DNA of 64,000 bases, taken from assembly GCF_000001735.4 (NCBI RefSeq), contig NC_003071.7:18699443-18763442 (forward strand), in the 5' to 3' direction. Position numbers and translations under genes: made by a program. Each line of letters opens with the position of its first letter. Position 1 is the stretch's first letter. This DNA comes from Arabidopsis thaliana (taxonomy: Eukaryota; Streptophyta; Magnoliopsida; Brassicales; Brassicaceae). Below the pieces are notes generated by a model. The model was not told where the DNA came from, did no database searches, and saw nothing but the letters and a program-made list of their open reading frames with translations. This document shows positions 11,343 to 24,000 of this stretch, piece by piece.

Positions 11343-11611
11343 TGTTGGTCGGTAATTGAGTTTTCAGTTAAAGGTTGTAAGTTTGTGTTGTTTCACTCAA
11401 GAGGCACAAGTAGAAAGAGACACAAGTATGAAGTGACAGAACTAATTGAGTTGTTGTGTCTATTTGTTTTCTATATAAACACCTTGTATCGTCATGTAAA
11501 GATTAACAAGTTTCAGTTTCAATAAAACAAAGTTTTGTTCTTGTCTTCTTCACAAGAGAAGAGATATGTCTCTCTTACTCTGTTTTTCTTCTTTCTCTCA
11601 ATAATCCAACA
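11343..11611 (+). repeat. 3' LTR (269 bp)
   Basis: Same length as the 5' LTR, with one difference seen by eye (T at 11605). The kelch reading frame on the minus strand runs straight into this LTR and stops inside it at 11519. Confidence 0.95.
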
Positions 11612-12258
11612 AAAAGCACATCGAGTCACACCCTCTTTATTGGAGAAATCTTCTTCTCCTTGCGGAAATGGCTCCCAAGTTTGAGTCTTTGGGTCGTAAA
11701 TCTCTCCCCCGTTTACGCCGTTATTGTAAACGCTGCTGAATCCTACGTACACATAGATCTTACCGTCAATTACATTAGCGGCTGCACCTTTTCGAGCTAT
11801 AAGCATTTTAGGGAGTCGACGCCATTGATGAAATTTACAATCGAGAACATAAGCTCTCCTGCTACTCTTTCCCTTTGCGTCGAATCCGCCAAGCATGTAA
11901 ATCTCTGAACCAGTAGAGACAAGACAACAGTTGAGCAATTGGGATGTGGGTAAGGAAACGAAGGAAGTGGTATCAGTTTATGTTTGGGAGTTTCGGAAAG
12001 TATGAACCAGCTAGGGTTATGGTTGTTATTAAGTTTTAAGCAGACATAGAGGCACCTCTCCGTATTTAGGAAGCGGAATCGTGCGGCTTCGAGATCCGGC
12101 GAAGCGACGAGTGATCGGAAACTCTTGGATACGAGAGATAGAATTGGATCATGAGTTCTCGAGACACGAGACAGACAGTTAAGAACAACGTCGTTGGGTA
12201 AAGACAAAAACGACTTCGGAGACTTCGATGATGACCTCATATCTTCTTCGGTCGTCAT

Positions 12259-13006
12259 TGTGTTCGTGCCTTGGGATGGGAGGTTTAATTTAGGGTTTAT
12301 GAGGGCTTTTACCGTAAAATTAATCAAAGAGTTATATTGTAAATGTTTTTATTTTTTTTACAAGTAATTATGAAAACCTTCTTTATCAACGTTTTGGAAA
12401 ACTTTACGAAATATTTTTATATCCTCTAGATGAATCCAAAAAATATGTGAGTATGTGACGATGGAGACTACTGATACCTTTAATCTAGGATTGAAGTTGT
12501 TATCATAGTGAGCTTATGGCGTTTGCTGTTATTTCATAAGAAAGATTGACATGTTACTTTCAATCTCTTCGTTTTTAGTGAACTTTCTCTCTTCTGAGAC
12601 TCTGTTTCTAATCTCTTGGCGAATTCCCCTAAAACAAGTTGTGTTTCTGCATTACCTTTTTATGATTCTTCCTTAGTTTCATTATACCGTGCACGGGAAG
12701 AAACATAGTACATATTCCCTACTCGATAAGCATTTCATTGTCCATCTTGCATACCTATCTGGTGGATCTGCAGTAACTGAATTCTTAAAACGAGTTTGCT
12801 CTGTTACAATGATCTGTTGTTTTGTCAAAGAAACACTTCATGCAAGAACCAATTTTAACTCTTAACATGCATACATTGATACATAATTAGCTATATATCT
12901 CTTAAGATGATCTTAAGCGGAATGGTCAACTATTGGGAACAGAGACACCTCCCTCGCTTCTACTCTCCATTGCTATAATACATAAATTCTTGACTTGTAG
13001 TTTGAC
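12259..13006. other. Intergenic, no gene seen
   Basis: This is the former promoter side of the F-box/kelch pseudogene and the 3' flank of LBD19. AT-rich single-copy-looking sequence; I see no open frame or repeat I can support. Confidence 0.5.
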
Positions 13007-13672
13007 CTAAGTGCAAGCCGGAAGTTTGACCGCCGGTAAATACCTTGAGACGAACTGCGACGCCAGTTCTTGGAAATCCCCATCTCCAGTTCCATCTTGA
13101 AGTAAATGTTCTTCCCCCCACACACTATCCAAGTTACTCGGTTCCATCGCATATTCATTGTTATGCGCAGGATCAAAAGACGGTGGCTGCATTTGTTGTG
13201 GCGACTGTAGAGGAAACCGCTGAATTGTTGAAAGACGAGCTTGAACATGAGCAAGCTCTGCTTGTAGATTCATCACCTAAGGTATACACAGTCTTGCTTG
13301 TTAATTAGTTGCTCTGTATATATAATCAGTTGTGTTATAAAAGATGTTTTGATGAAGAACCTGGTGTTGAAGAGAGAAGAGATGGCCAACAGAGCCATAG
13401 ACAGGATCACGAATCCTTGCCATGGCCTCGTAACAGAGCGTGACGACTGCATCAAGTCTCTTGTGCAGAGGCAATCTCAGTAACATCTTAGAGGCATTGC
13501 TGGCCCCAAATACTTTGTGAACTGCTGCAAATCTCGCAGTTCCTTGCTCTGCATCGAAATAAGGAGCGAAAACGCACCCTTTCACACACTTTCTTCTCAA
13601 GAACTTGCAAGCCCCGCATGGTCCTTCTCCTCCTCTTCCACCGCCGTTCAAGTTTCCGGTCATCATCTTCAA
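13007..13672 (-). CDS. LBD19: LOB-domain transcription factor LBD19
   Basis: Two exons (13672-13361 and 13276-13007) total 582 nt, 193 aa. The LOB domain holds the zinc-finger-like block [21 protein letters not shown] (CX2CX6CX3C), the GAS region [17 protein letters not shown], and a leucine-zipper-like coiled coil continuing into exon 2 ([14 protein letters not shown]). The intron falls right after the LFSLQHQ codons, as in LBD18. LBD proteins are plant-specific nuclear DNA-binding factors for organ boundaries and auxin-linked development. Two in-frame upstream Met codons (residues 1 and 3) and Met4 make the start uncertain by a few residues. The class I assignment is by motif; the LBD19 name is from gene order and memory. 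It is divergent from LBD18. Confidence 0.9.
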
Positions 13673-16600
13673 GTAAAGAGAGAGAGCAAGAGAGGGAGAG
13701 ATGTATTGAGAGAAGGAGGAGGTTTGTTTATTTACATCAGGCTAACTCAGTGAACTAATTTCAACACTTATAATAAATGAAAAGTGTTTGGGTTTTGACT
13801 GTCAATGTAAGTTTCTGTATGCTATTGACTGATCGGCCGCTTATTTATTAATTTCATACTATCTTTTTTATGTATTGGGCTTTACGTGAATACTACTCAT
13901 GTATATAATTCGTATGAACAATTAATATGGGTTCCAAAATTCGATGTTATAAATGATCTTCTGCTAACATGTTCTATATATTTAGTGTGGAAATTAAACC
14001 GATACAAAGCCTAGGAAAGACAATTATTCACAAGATTGTATATTAGCTGAAATATATATGTTATAAAGATATATTCGCAATGATCAAGATCGATATCAAA
14101 ATGCACATACCATGTGTGATCGATTTAAATAACTCAAAATGCACATAACCCTGAACCCCTTTGCATTTTTTTCAAAGATCACGTACATGTATTCTAGCCC
14201 TAGCGGCCCCTCCCCATGCACATTTCTTTTCATGCTATCACATCTCTTGTCACACTCACTCTCTTTCTTTACGTTTATATAAGTGCATATCAGCATATGA
14301 ATTAAGTCATATGTGTATAGATATCCCCACATGAACTCATAGACATTTAAAATGTAGGAAGGAGAGATCATGAAATGTCTGATTCAGACCATAACCCTAT
14401 ATATAACAGCATATCATCACGAGGGTTTGGTTTAAACCGGACTGCGACAAACGTACGTAGCGGGTGCATAATTGACACTGAAACACACACAAACACAAAA
14501 ACCATGTAAGTATCAATAAGTTATAGCATTTGTAAGTAAGTGACACAAGACAGCTTAATAATATCTATCTTCTCCGTTCTCCACTATCACAATCACGGTC
14601 ACAATCACGGTCAAAGTGATTAGTATACGTGCAGAGAGATTTGAAAATCCAATCTATTGACCTTCTTTATTGCCTCTTCTTCCTTTTTGTTTCTGTTCCA
14701 CCCGACATAAATCACTCTCGATCCAGTCTTCTCTTTTTAGTGTTTCTATTTATTTATACTATGTAAATTAGTTTTAGTTTCGGATTATAACAAAAAAAGT
14801 AAAATAAAAAATCTTTTCAAAGAATAATTTAAAATTGCAGTAAGGTTTTGTTAAAATTATTGTAATAATGTTTTAGTATGTAACAAATAGCTCAATAAAT
14901 CAGCAAAACCTAGCTATAAACCGGTTCTACATACACGTATATGAGGGTTTTAAATCCTAGGAAAACAAATTTTGAAATAAACCAAAGTCACCTAACAAAA
15001 AACAATCAAGAAATACTGTTCAATTATAATCCATTTCTGTCAACCATTTTAAAAAAATGTACAAGAAAATACTGAAACCACGCGCTTGAATTCCGAGAGT
15101 GAGGAATATCTTTGTTCTCAAAGAATTTCAGTCAAAGAAGCCAACAGAATCGACGGTTGAGATCGATGGAGCAACCGCTAGTACGTTGATCAATACACAA
15201 AACAAGCCACGTCGTAAGATCTAGACACGTGGTATGACTTACATCCTCTATGACTTCACTGTCCCATGGAGTCATGGACCTAAGCATTCCAGTCACTTAC
15301 CTCACCATCCCTTCTCTAATAGTGAACCTATAACAAGCCCTTTTATTGCATCTATGGTCTAACATTTGTATTGCACTGAATATATATTTATACATGTTTC
15401 GTAGATTACTAGAATCTGATTGGTTTGGTTACTCGTAATATGATCAGTAGTCTAATTATCTACGAATTTTTACCAACCAGACAAAAAAAAAATACATCAT
15501 TCCAAAGTTCTTTTAGTTAAAATTTATATGTATTAATTTATTGTGAAAGATACATTGTGACAGGTTTAAAACAGAAATCCAAAATAATTATCGTTAACCG
15601 AATGATTTTAGAAAATGTTCAAGGATGGACTATAAGTTAACCGGATATATGTATACATAGAGAGAGAATTATGATAGTCGAACTTGTGGCCCCAAACTAA
15701 ACATAGAACTACCTTATATTGATCTAAAATATACCTTACTAATGTGGTTTGAGGTTTTCTATGTATAGTTAAGTGATCCGATGCTCAACTATTCTTCTTC
15801 TGCTTGGATTTAAGACATTGTTTTTATCTAATTAGGTTTGAGGATTCTCAGATATTAAATTCAATGTAAAAAATATTTTTAAAATATTCAGCATCCATAA
15901 TATATTCATAAACTTAATTGAGAGTAAGTAGGAAATGAGAGCGTTGGAGAAGAGAATCGCGCCGTTCGGTTCCTTGTCTACTAATCCGTGAATCTCCCCT
16001 TACTCTATTAGCCTTAAGCCCCTTAACTCTCAAATGTTTTAGTTTAACGCCCCAAAGTTTCTTATTTTGAACTTGCAGAAATTTCCTTCTTTCTTAAAAC
16101 AATTATATTACACACTATATACATTTTATATTGATCATTAGTACAATTTACTTAAATGATCTCTTCAAATCTTTCTGTTGTACATCGTCATACTTCTATT
16201 TTTCTACATTATCATTATAAAGGCCCATACATTCTGATGATGTACGTCGAAATAAATAATGAGGAATTTTGTGATTTGACCAAAATATTGTCGAATTTGA
16301 ACTTGCGACCAGAACTATAGATCGAAACTGCCTTACGCCTGAAATGCAACCACTGTCTGAAAATTATCCGACAAGGGGCCAATTATTATATCAAACAACA
16401 TAAGTTTTCTTTTATAATTTTAAGAAAATAAGTAATGAATTCCATATGCTTGATTTCTTGCTAGTGTTTGACAAAAAAAATTGAAAAAAAAAGATTTCTT
16501 GCCAGTTAGCCATTTTCCATCAATTGGACTTAAAATGAACTCATATGTGTGCGTGTGCGTGTGTTTTTGTGTTTGTGGTTACATAAACAAGCTACAAGAA

Positions 16601-19158
16601 TTTTGGGATTGTGTTTATATAATTTATAGTTTAGTTAAACATATACTTACAAAATTTCAAATAGCTATTTAATTCAAGGCAACATTTCTACTTTTAAGGA
16701 ATCATTTGTCAGTTTATGCAATAGGGAGACAAACCACTTATCGATTAAGTCGTTGGGCCTTAATTACTTAACGTGTAACCATGGAAACTTTAACAATTTA
16801 TTCCGAATAGATATTCAACTTAGCTATAGGTTTTCAGTTCCTGATGACTTATTCTAAAACGCTACATGTTTTGATCAAAAGTTTCATTGTAACCCATATT
16901 GTCCGATACATATGATTTTTTTCGATAAATCCTACAGATGATATATTACCAAGAAAAAGAAAAAACAGGTTGTAGTTGCTATGAATAAATGACCAACCAG
17001 GTGAAGTTACCCTAACTAGATTGTATTGCTACGTACATTTGTGAAAACATTAAGCATATTTAATAAAAGATTAGTAGTATAGTTGTATCATCAGCTTCCA
17101 CTTGAACTCTTAAATCAATCGCTGTGCCTTGTTTTTAGGCGACACCGTATAATTTTCTAATAATATTTTTTAGTAGATATTGACCAGTGGATTTTAGAGT
17201 TCAAAGGAATAATAGGGTCGTAGGATGATAGGATCAACCCCCAATTTGAATATATGGTTAAACAACGCATGTGTGTATATATAATTTTTAAATTACGTCT
17301 ATTAATTTGTAAGACAGATCAATTTATACAATCCTTATATATATTCCTTACCAAATTCGACGAGAATGTTAGATTTAGGGTTTGACTGCACGAGTGGAAT
17401 AAAAAGTTTCATCAACAAAAGCGAAGTGATTAATTATATTTTATTTTTTTAATTAACTATATAATGAGCTATATATCATATATATCAAGAAACAATCTAA
17501 GAGAAAATATAGTGAACTAAAATAGTTTATGTTTGATCGAAAATGGTCGACCCTTTCTGTACATATATCCCCAAGATTTGAGGTACCATGTCACTTCCAC
17601 CTCCTACACTATCTCATCTCTAATTTATTACGCTATTATATAATTCGACGATGTTTATGACTAATCAATAAACTAAAAAAATAAAAATAAATATGATAGC
17701 AAGAATTGTCTTTTGACTCATGCTGTTATGCATTCATGCCCAACACAATTTTTTTGGTCAACCATATTTTTACCTAAATCTAAAACTCGAATACGAAACT
17801 CAAGTTCAAGAGCTTAACATTTTTTTTTTCATTCATTTATTTAACAGTATTTATTTTATAAAAAAAATTACAACAAACTTCAATTTTTTTTACTAATAAA
17901 ATGAAGGATTATTACACATTTAAGAAAAACATACGCGTGGAGGAGACATTGAGGAAGCACAGAGGCGTTACTAACTTTCTAAGGGAACGGCGCGTGGGAC
18001 CCACGTGAAAAATGACGTCATTCGTTTCTTCGATCTTTCACTCGCTAGGCAGTTACAATCATTATTGACATGTGTACTTTTGTTGTTGGTACACGTAACT
18101 ACGTTTTATTTCCATTTCAAACCGAGAAATTTAGACATTTTGACTCCCGGTTCACTCTGATCTCGTTTCTAAACCGGAATCGAATCCATTACACTTGATT
18201 TTGGAAAACGTGAATGCTCATTTTAACTTAGAATGAATGATTTAACATAGTTAATGCTCTTTTTATAAATTTGGAAAGATAAGTTGGCGAACGAGTCATT
18301 TTCTAGTAAGCGTAACTAACTATTTCATCAATTAATTATGAATTTTCTTCTTCTTATCAAAAAGGTCTTTCTTCAATTACATAAGCTTTTGCGTTTTTAT
18401 TCCGATAATATAAAATTTTGAAAAATCGAATCATTAAAGAAAATAACTAAGAACTGGCATTTTGTATACACGCCATGTATATATATATATATAACTATTT
18501 TATCAATAGTTACAAATTGTAAAATTTTAGTGTTTGATGGCTAATTTAAGTTGGACCTCAAGTCAATAGTTTAAAAACTATGCCAAAAAAAAACTTAATT
18601 AAGGGTATAATATTTTATTTCATTTATCCATCTTGTTCGTAATTAAATTCATGAGATATCTCCAACAATTACAGTTCACATGTATATTCACAGTAAATAA
18701 AGAGAAAGCAAGAAGTTTATTTTTCTTGGAAAATAGTTTTTTTTATCACGAGATGTTCCAAGGGATATTAGGTAATCAAACGATTTTCCCCCTTTTTTCC
18801 TCTTTTGATTCATAAATAATATAATTATGTAGTTAAAGATTGTGAAAAAGAATAATAGAAGAGGCTTATCGCATGTTTGCTTCACGCAAACAACTAAATG
18901 TGAGAGAAAAAGAGAAAATAGAGAGAGATCGTTTTTTTTTTGTTAGCTTTGTCGTCGCTTGGCTTTAAAGACTTTCTTCTCTATACTCTCCTCTTACCAA
19001 ACCCTAATTCTCCTCTCTTGATTCCCGTTTCTCAAATCTTCCTCTCATCTTCAAACAATACCAAACATAATCTCCATATTTTTACTCAACAAGTTTAAAA
19101 CCCTAACGCAAGAGTGGGGAGATAGAGTAACAACTCGTTAATTGGGGGGTGGCCGGTC
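13673..19158. other. 5.5-kb divergent intergenic region, LBD19/LBD18
   Basis: Gene-free, mostly AT-rich spacer shared as upstream region by two divergent LOB-domain genes. Better-structured islands include a tandem ACAATCACGGTC pair near 14589-14612, a more GC-rich stretch with ACACGTGG at about 15070-15330, and the motif cluster at 17993-18020. A TATATA microsatellite lies near 18478-18492. No open frame here has recognisable coding features. Near the LBD18 start there is a CT-rich leader with AAACCCTAA elements at about 18999-19105. Confidence 0.6.
17993..18020. promoter_or_regulatory. TCP palindrome, G-box and TGACGTCA cluster
   Basis: A 13-bp perfect palindrome around GTGGGACCCAC (17993-18005, a TCP-type site) overlaps a CACGTG G-box (18002-18007) and is followed by the 8-bp bZIP palindrome TGACGTCA (18013-18020). 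GAGACA, the inverted auxin response core, lies at 17943-17948. The cluster is about 1.1 kb upstream of the LBD18 start. Function is inferred from motif identity only. Confidence 0.5.
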
Positions 19159-21003
19159 ATGAGCGGTGGTGGGAACACAATCACTGCCGTGGGAGGCGGA
19201 GGTGGTGGTTGTGGTGGAGGAGGCAGCAGTGGGGGAGGAGGAAGTAGTGGCGGTGGTGGTGGTGGGCCATGTGGTGCTTGTAAGTTTCTAAGGAGGAAGT
19301 GTGTGCCGGGATGTATATTTGCACCGTACTTTGACTCCGAGCAAGGATCGGCTTATTTTGCGGCGGTGCATAAAGTGTTCGGAGCCAGTAACGTCTCGAA
19401 GCTTCTATTACACATACCGGTTCATCGAAGGTCCGATGCTGTCGTAACAATTTGCTATGAAGCTCAGGCTAGGATAAGGGATCCTATCTACGGTTGCGTC
19501 GCTCACATCTTTGCTCTTCAGCAACAGGTAATTAATAATTTATTAAACTTTTTCTCAATAGTAAAATGCGTTGGAAATCAATATATGTGAAACATACTAA
19601 TTGACTTAAACTAACCACAATTTATTTTGGTGACAGTTACAATTTTCTTTTTCTTTTCCAAAGTAGCAAACTTCGGTTTCGTTTGGGAATAATCTATAAT
19701 TTTAAACTCATGCAAATTCGTTTTAGTATGAACAATTTTTTGGTGTGCATGAAATGAAATCGTCGAGTTTTTCGAGAGTTTGCACTTTCTTGAGTTTTCT
19801 TGGTTTTGCAATCTTCTACTTTGAGTATAAAGGAAAAAAAAAGCATGGTTGTCTGTTTAATTACTTATGAAATCTTTTAATATAATCTATTATGCAATTA
19901 TATAAAAATGATACGGTCGTGACAAGTCCCATTGCAAAGTTACGAAGTTTTGTTTTGCTGGTTTTCGGGAATTGGTCGGGTACAATTTTCTGTGTTGATA
20001 CGTATATACACCATTATATTTTTTCCACTAAAAACCGTTTTCTTTCTTGTGAAAACTGAAGATAAATCATTTTGTTTCTTCGCAATTTTTGTTAACCGTG
20101 TAATAAGGGGATGATCTTATATGATGCGTGTCATTTTATTTTTTTACTATTTATGTTAATAGTTTACATAATTTGTGGCCTAACAACCTTAGCAAATCGA
20201 ACATGCATTAATTCCATTCCTGAATGCTATAGTTAAAGGTGAATAACAGGTAATTGCTTAAACTGTTAGAAATGTGATAATTACATGAAATCATAAATTT
20301 TAAAATAACACGTACTAACTAGCTATTTATAGGATATCTTCTTAAAAAAACAAAAAACAAAAAAAACTATTTTAGGATAATTAAGCTATCACGTTAAGCG
20401 TATAAAAAACTACTGTAAGAGATAGAGATTTCACTGATCAAACTAAGTGCATAATATTTGCAATAAATTGTAAGCCATTAATCGCATTCTTACGTAAATT
20501 CCAGAAAAGTACAGGTTTAGCCTTAAACCTATATGTTTACATATCATGCAAAACAAATTCTAACTCGTAAAGTGTATACATAGGTGGTGAATCTACAGGC
20601 AGAAGTTTCTTACTTACAAGCCCATTTGGCATCACTAGAGCTACCTCAACCGCAAACGCGGCCACAGCCTATGCCGCAACCGCAACCGCTCTTTTTCACT
20701 CCTCCTCCCCCTCTTGCCATAACCGATTTACCTGCATCAGTCTCACCCTTGCCCTCAACCTATGACCTAGCATCCATCTTCGATCAAACGACGTCTTCTT
20801 CGGCATGGGCCACGCAACAACGAAGATTCATTGATCCACGTCACCAATACGGTGTATCATCGTCTTCCTCTTCTGTCGCCGTGGGGCTCGGTGGTGAAAA
20901 CAGTCATGACCTCCAAGCATTAGCACATGAACTCCTCCATAGACAAGGATCTCCTCCCCCGGCAGCTACCGACCACTCGCCGTCTCGAACTATGTCTAGA
21001 TGA
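19159..21003 (+). CDS. LBD18: LOB-domain transcription factor LBD18
   Basis: Two exons (19159-19527, 20584-21003) give 789 nt, 262 aa. A Gly-rich N-terminus (residues about 10-35) precedes the LOB domain: [21 protein letters not shown], then [19 protein letters not shown], then the coiled coil [17 protein letters not shown] that starts exon 2. The C-terminal half is Pro/Gln- and Ser-rich, a likely activation region. LBD18 acts in lateral root formation and tracheary-element differentiation downstream of auxin signalling (literature knowledge). The start is the first ATG after an AAACCCTAA-containing leader. The single 1,056-bp intron is AT-rich and contains no other feature I can support. Confidence 0.96.
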
Positions 21004-24000
21004 GTTGGTTTTGATCGATACATCTCCGCATTGTTATTAGGAAAATTAAATTACAACTCAATAAGATTTAATTTTCTTTGAAAGTACTGATTATAAATTT
21101 TCTAACATTTATATTGTATTACTACTGTATTTTCACTTCTTTTGACTGACGAGTATTTTCTTTCTTCTTTGCCTTTACTTTTTTTCTCCTATTACGTAAG
21201 TTTTTGAATATATCCCGAGTCATACATACGTTTCCTAATCAGTTGTATATACTCCATCTTCTTATTTCTGCCTCGGGCATTTTCTCGCAAGGCCCATTCA
21301 TATTGTGGGCTTTGACCTTCAACTTTTTTACTTTTGTCAAGCCTTTTTTAATCCCTTACATTTCAACAAAAAAGAATAAAAGAGGAAGTAAATTACAGAG
21401 TTATGGTCTTATGGCTGAATTAAACAGACATCAACATCTGCAAAGAGCACGAAGTGAATTTACACTATGCTTCTCGAGAAATATCCTTACTCACTAATAG
21501 AGTTGGGTTTCTCTTGTATTCTTTCTTTATAGAAGATATTTCCACGGGACTGGATTTACAATATCAATTGGAGTTGTGTAGTTTCTTAAGATATTTCCTA
21601 CGAAATTGTCATTTGGTAATTGGTAATATATATAAGATTGTATCGCATGATGATCTTTACGGGCCTGATGTTATCTAAAACAATTTGGTAGTGGATATTT
21701 TTCAAGTTCTAAATTCCTTGGTGAGGATGTTTTTACTTGTATAAGTGTTTGAAAGAAAAATTGGTCTTGACGATTTTAGTGTAATCGATCAAAATTAAGT
21801 TTTACTAAAGAGACATATGTAAATTGTTTTTGAAGCCCAACACCCTAAAATAAAACATAAACGAAACTAAGAAACGAAAAAAAATCGTCGAATAGATTGC
21901 ATTTGCTTTGGGAATGGAATGTCATTTGGTAAATATATATAAGTTAAAATTTCAACTTAAATTAACAGATCAATGGTATTTTAGTGCTTAAAATCAATGT
22001 TTAGTACATAATTAATATAAAGGAGCTCGTGTACGTGAGATTCGTTAATAAATTTATATGAATAAGCCGAAGAAAAGGCGAAGTGTTTTTTATTTATTCA
22101 TATAAATATAGTTATAAAGAAAGCTAGTTATTAGTTAACTTCGTCTATATATACATATTATTGTTAATTTCGTTATCGAACTCCCTTTTTATTTTCTTAT
22201 TTCTTCTCATGCACGATATTTAATATTAAGCGATATCAAACGCAATCATTTTGTTGCATACTATCAAAAATTCTTACAGATTAGAATAACAAAGCTTGCA
22301 CTTCCTTACATGTCGGAGCTCCCTCCTGTAAAATATTTGCATCTATAAATCGGGACAGAATATAAAATGTACTTTTATCTCCATATTTACATATATAGAT
22401 TGATTTTTTTGAATATTTTTTTCTAATTTTGGGTGTTGACACTCTGTAAGACTGTATCTCTGTTTGTTATTGTGATAGTTTACTTGATAACAATATTTTG
22501 AACTTTCGATGTTTATTACAAATTTCTTTTTCATAATCTCTACAAAACTATGACAAACTTAAGTTTTTTTTTTTAAGACTTTAATACTTTAGCCACTGCA
22601 ATAAAAGTTTACAAAATATTACAACTATTTGATTTACATTCTCTATTTCTTTTCTGAATAAAAGAATCATCAGTTTTTGTAAGCCAATAAAATAATTTAT
22701 TTGTACTAGTGGAGTAGTATTCGCCCTATTAATCATTTAACCAAAATAATTTGTTTTCTTTCGAAACTTACAGTTTTAGTTTTTGGTCAACGACGAAACT
22801 TACAGTTATAGTTGTAATCCTAATACTCTCATGTCTGTATTCAATTTTGTCATTATGTAAATTTCAGAATCGATAATTGTAAACGGTTGCATTTAGGAAA
22901 AGACTATCGTGATAATTACTTTTTTTTTTTAAATGACTTATCAAACAAAATTTCAACAAATCTAACTACATTTTTTTTTGGTAGGATAAATCTAACTACA
23001 TATATAATAGATACATTTTCATTTTCGTTCATCCGTTTTTATAGTATCTATTTTATAGTTGAAAATTAGTTTTCTTATATTAAAAAATAGAAAATGTTGT
23101 AGGAGAACAGAGTATTGTTTCTGCTAGTAATTAATCATTAAAGTAAGTAAGTAATTAAGAAGAAGATTATGATTGTAATTTACATTTAATTAAATAGTCC
23201 AAATGCGTTGTGCTTTGATGCTTAAGTTGATGTTAAGAGAATCGTTGACATTTTGGCACCGAGTTCTCGAGGCATTTGTTCGTTTCAAAAGATGATCAAA
23301 GATATTTAATAATTCTAATTTCTAAGTTAATCGCTGTCCATCACATGACAACCTCGGCTGTACGTGGTCCATTCTTTTAACCCTTTTTTTTTTCTTTTCA
23401 ATTTTCTCTGTTTTCAATACATAAAAATAATCGGGATGGTCCGCATAATTACAGAGATAGTGGATCAATTATCTTGATTACAGTGGTTAAATTGTTTCGT
23501 AGATAGAAATAAAAAGGAACTTTCTAATAGAGTTCAGTCTGCGGAGAGAATATGGAAATGTATGCAAGATTTAAACGGACGATGTGAAGGTGATGAATGG
23601 TAAACACCAACTTGATTGATTAGGTTAGAAAATGACATTTAGTAATATCTTGTTATAAATAATTCAATAGATGACTATATTTTGTCTTTGTTTTAGCGAT
23701 AAAGAAATTGTCTATTGCGACTTTAATATTCAAATAATTCGATAGTTATACATATGTCCTTACGCTAGAGTGCCTTTTCATACGAATTATATTTATATTT
23801 CATGACATAAGGTCACATATCCAAAAAAGCAAAGCATATATGACAAATTCCGATGTGGATGTGCTAATAGATTAAAAAGTTATTGGGTGCCAAAAGATAC
23901 ATCGAGCTATGTTTGGATTTTGTCTTAATTACACGTCCGTCCTTATCTCTCACTTTAATCAACCATTAACTTTTTCATTTCCACTTGGCTGAAACCGAAT

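Larger units (their letters stand above)
9639..11611 (+). mobile_element. Non-autonomous Copia-type LTR retrotransposon
   Basis: A 1,973-bp element has two 269-bp LTRs that begin TGTTGG and end CCAACA. By eye they differ at one base (9901 A against 11605 T). A primer-binding site TGGTATCAGAGC, complementary to initiator tRNA-Met, directly follows the 5' LTR, and a polypurine tract precedes the 3' LTR. The flanks are AAAAT (9634-9638) and AAAAG (11612-11616), a 5-bp target duplication with one mismatch. The 1.4-kb interior has no intact gag-pol. It retains only decayed gag zinc-knuckle-like and protease-proximal sequence, with no integrase or reverse transcriptase, so it would need proteins supplied in trans. 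It sits antisense inside the F-box/kelch gene. Confidence 0.95.
9161..12258 (-). pseudogene. F-box/kelch-repeat gene, multiply disrupted
   Basis: The minus strand starts at ATG 12258 (MTTEEDMRSS). An F-box follows (SFLSLPNDVVLNCLSRVS), then kelch segments (STGSEIYMLGGF, RAYVLDCKFHQWRRLP, DGKIYVYVGF) and, beyond the inserted element, GILISGKVYD and VVEWSENVFTF. F-box/kelch proteins are substrate receptors of SCF ubiquitin ligases. Four lesions are visible: a 5-bp tandem duplication (GACAA, 11918-11927 on the plus strand) that shifts frame; the LTR element 9639-11611; a one-base loss in an A-run (T-run 9325-9329 on plus); and a TAG at 9266-9268 where the family usually has Trp. Subtracting these leaves 1116 nt, exactly 372 codons including the stop at 9161, which supports the reconstruction. 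Confidence 0.88.
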
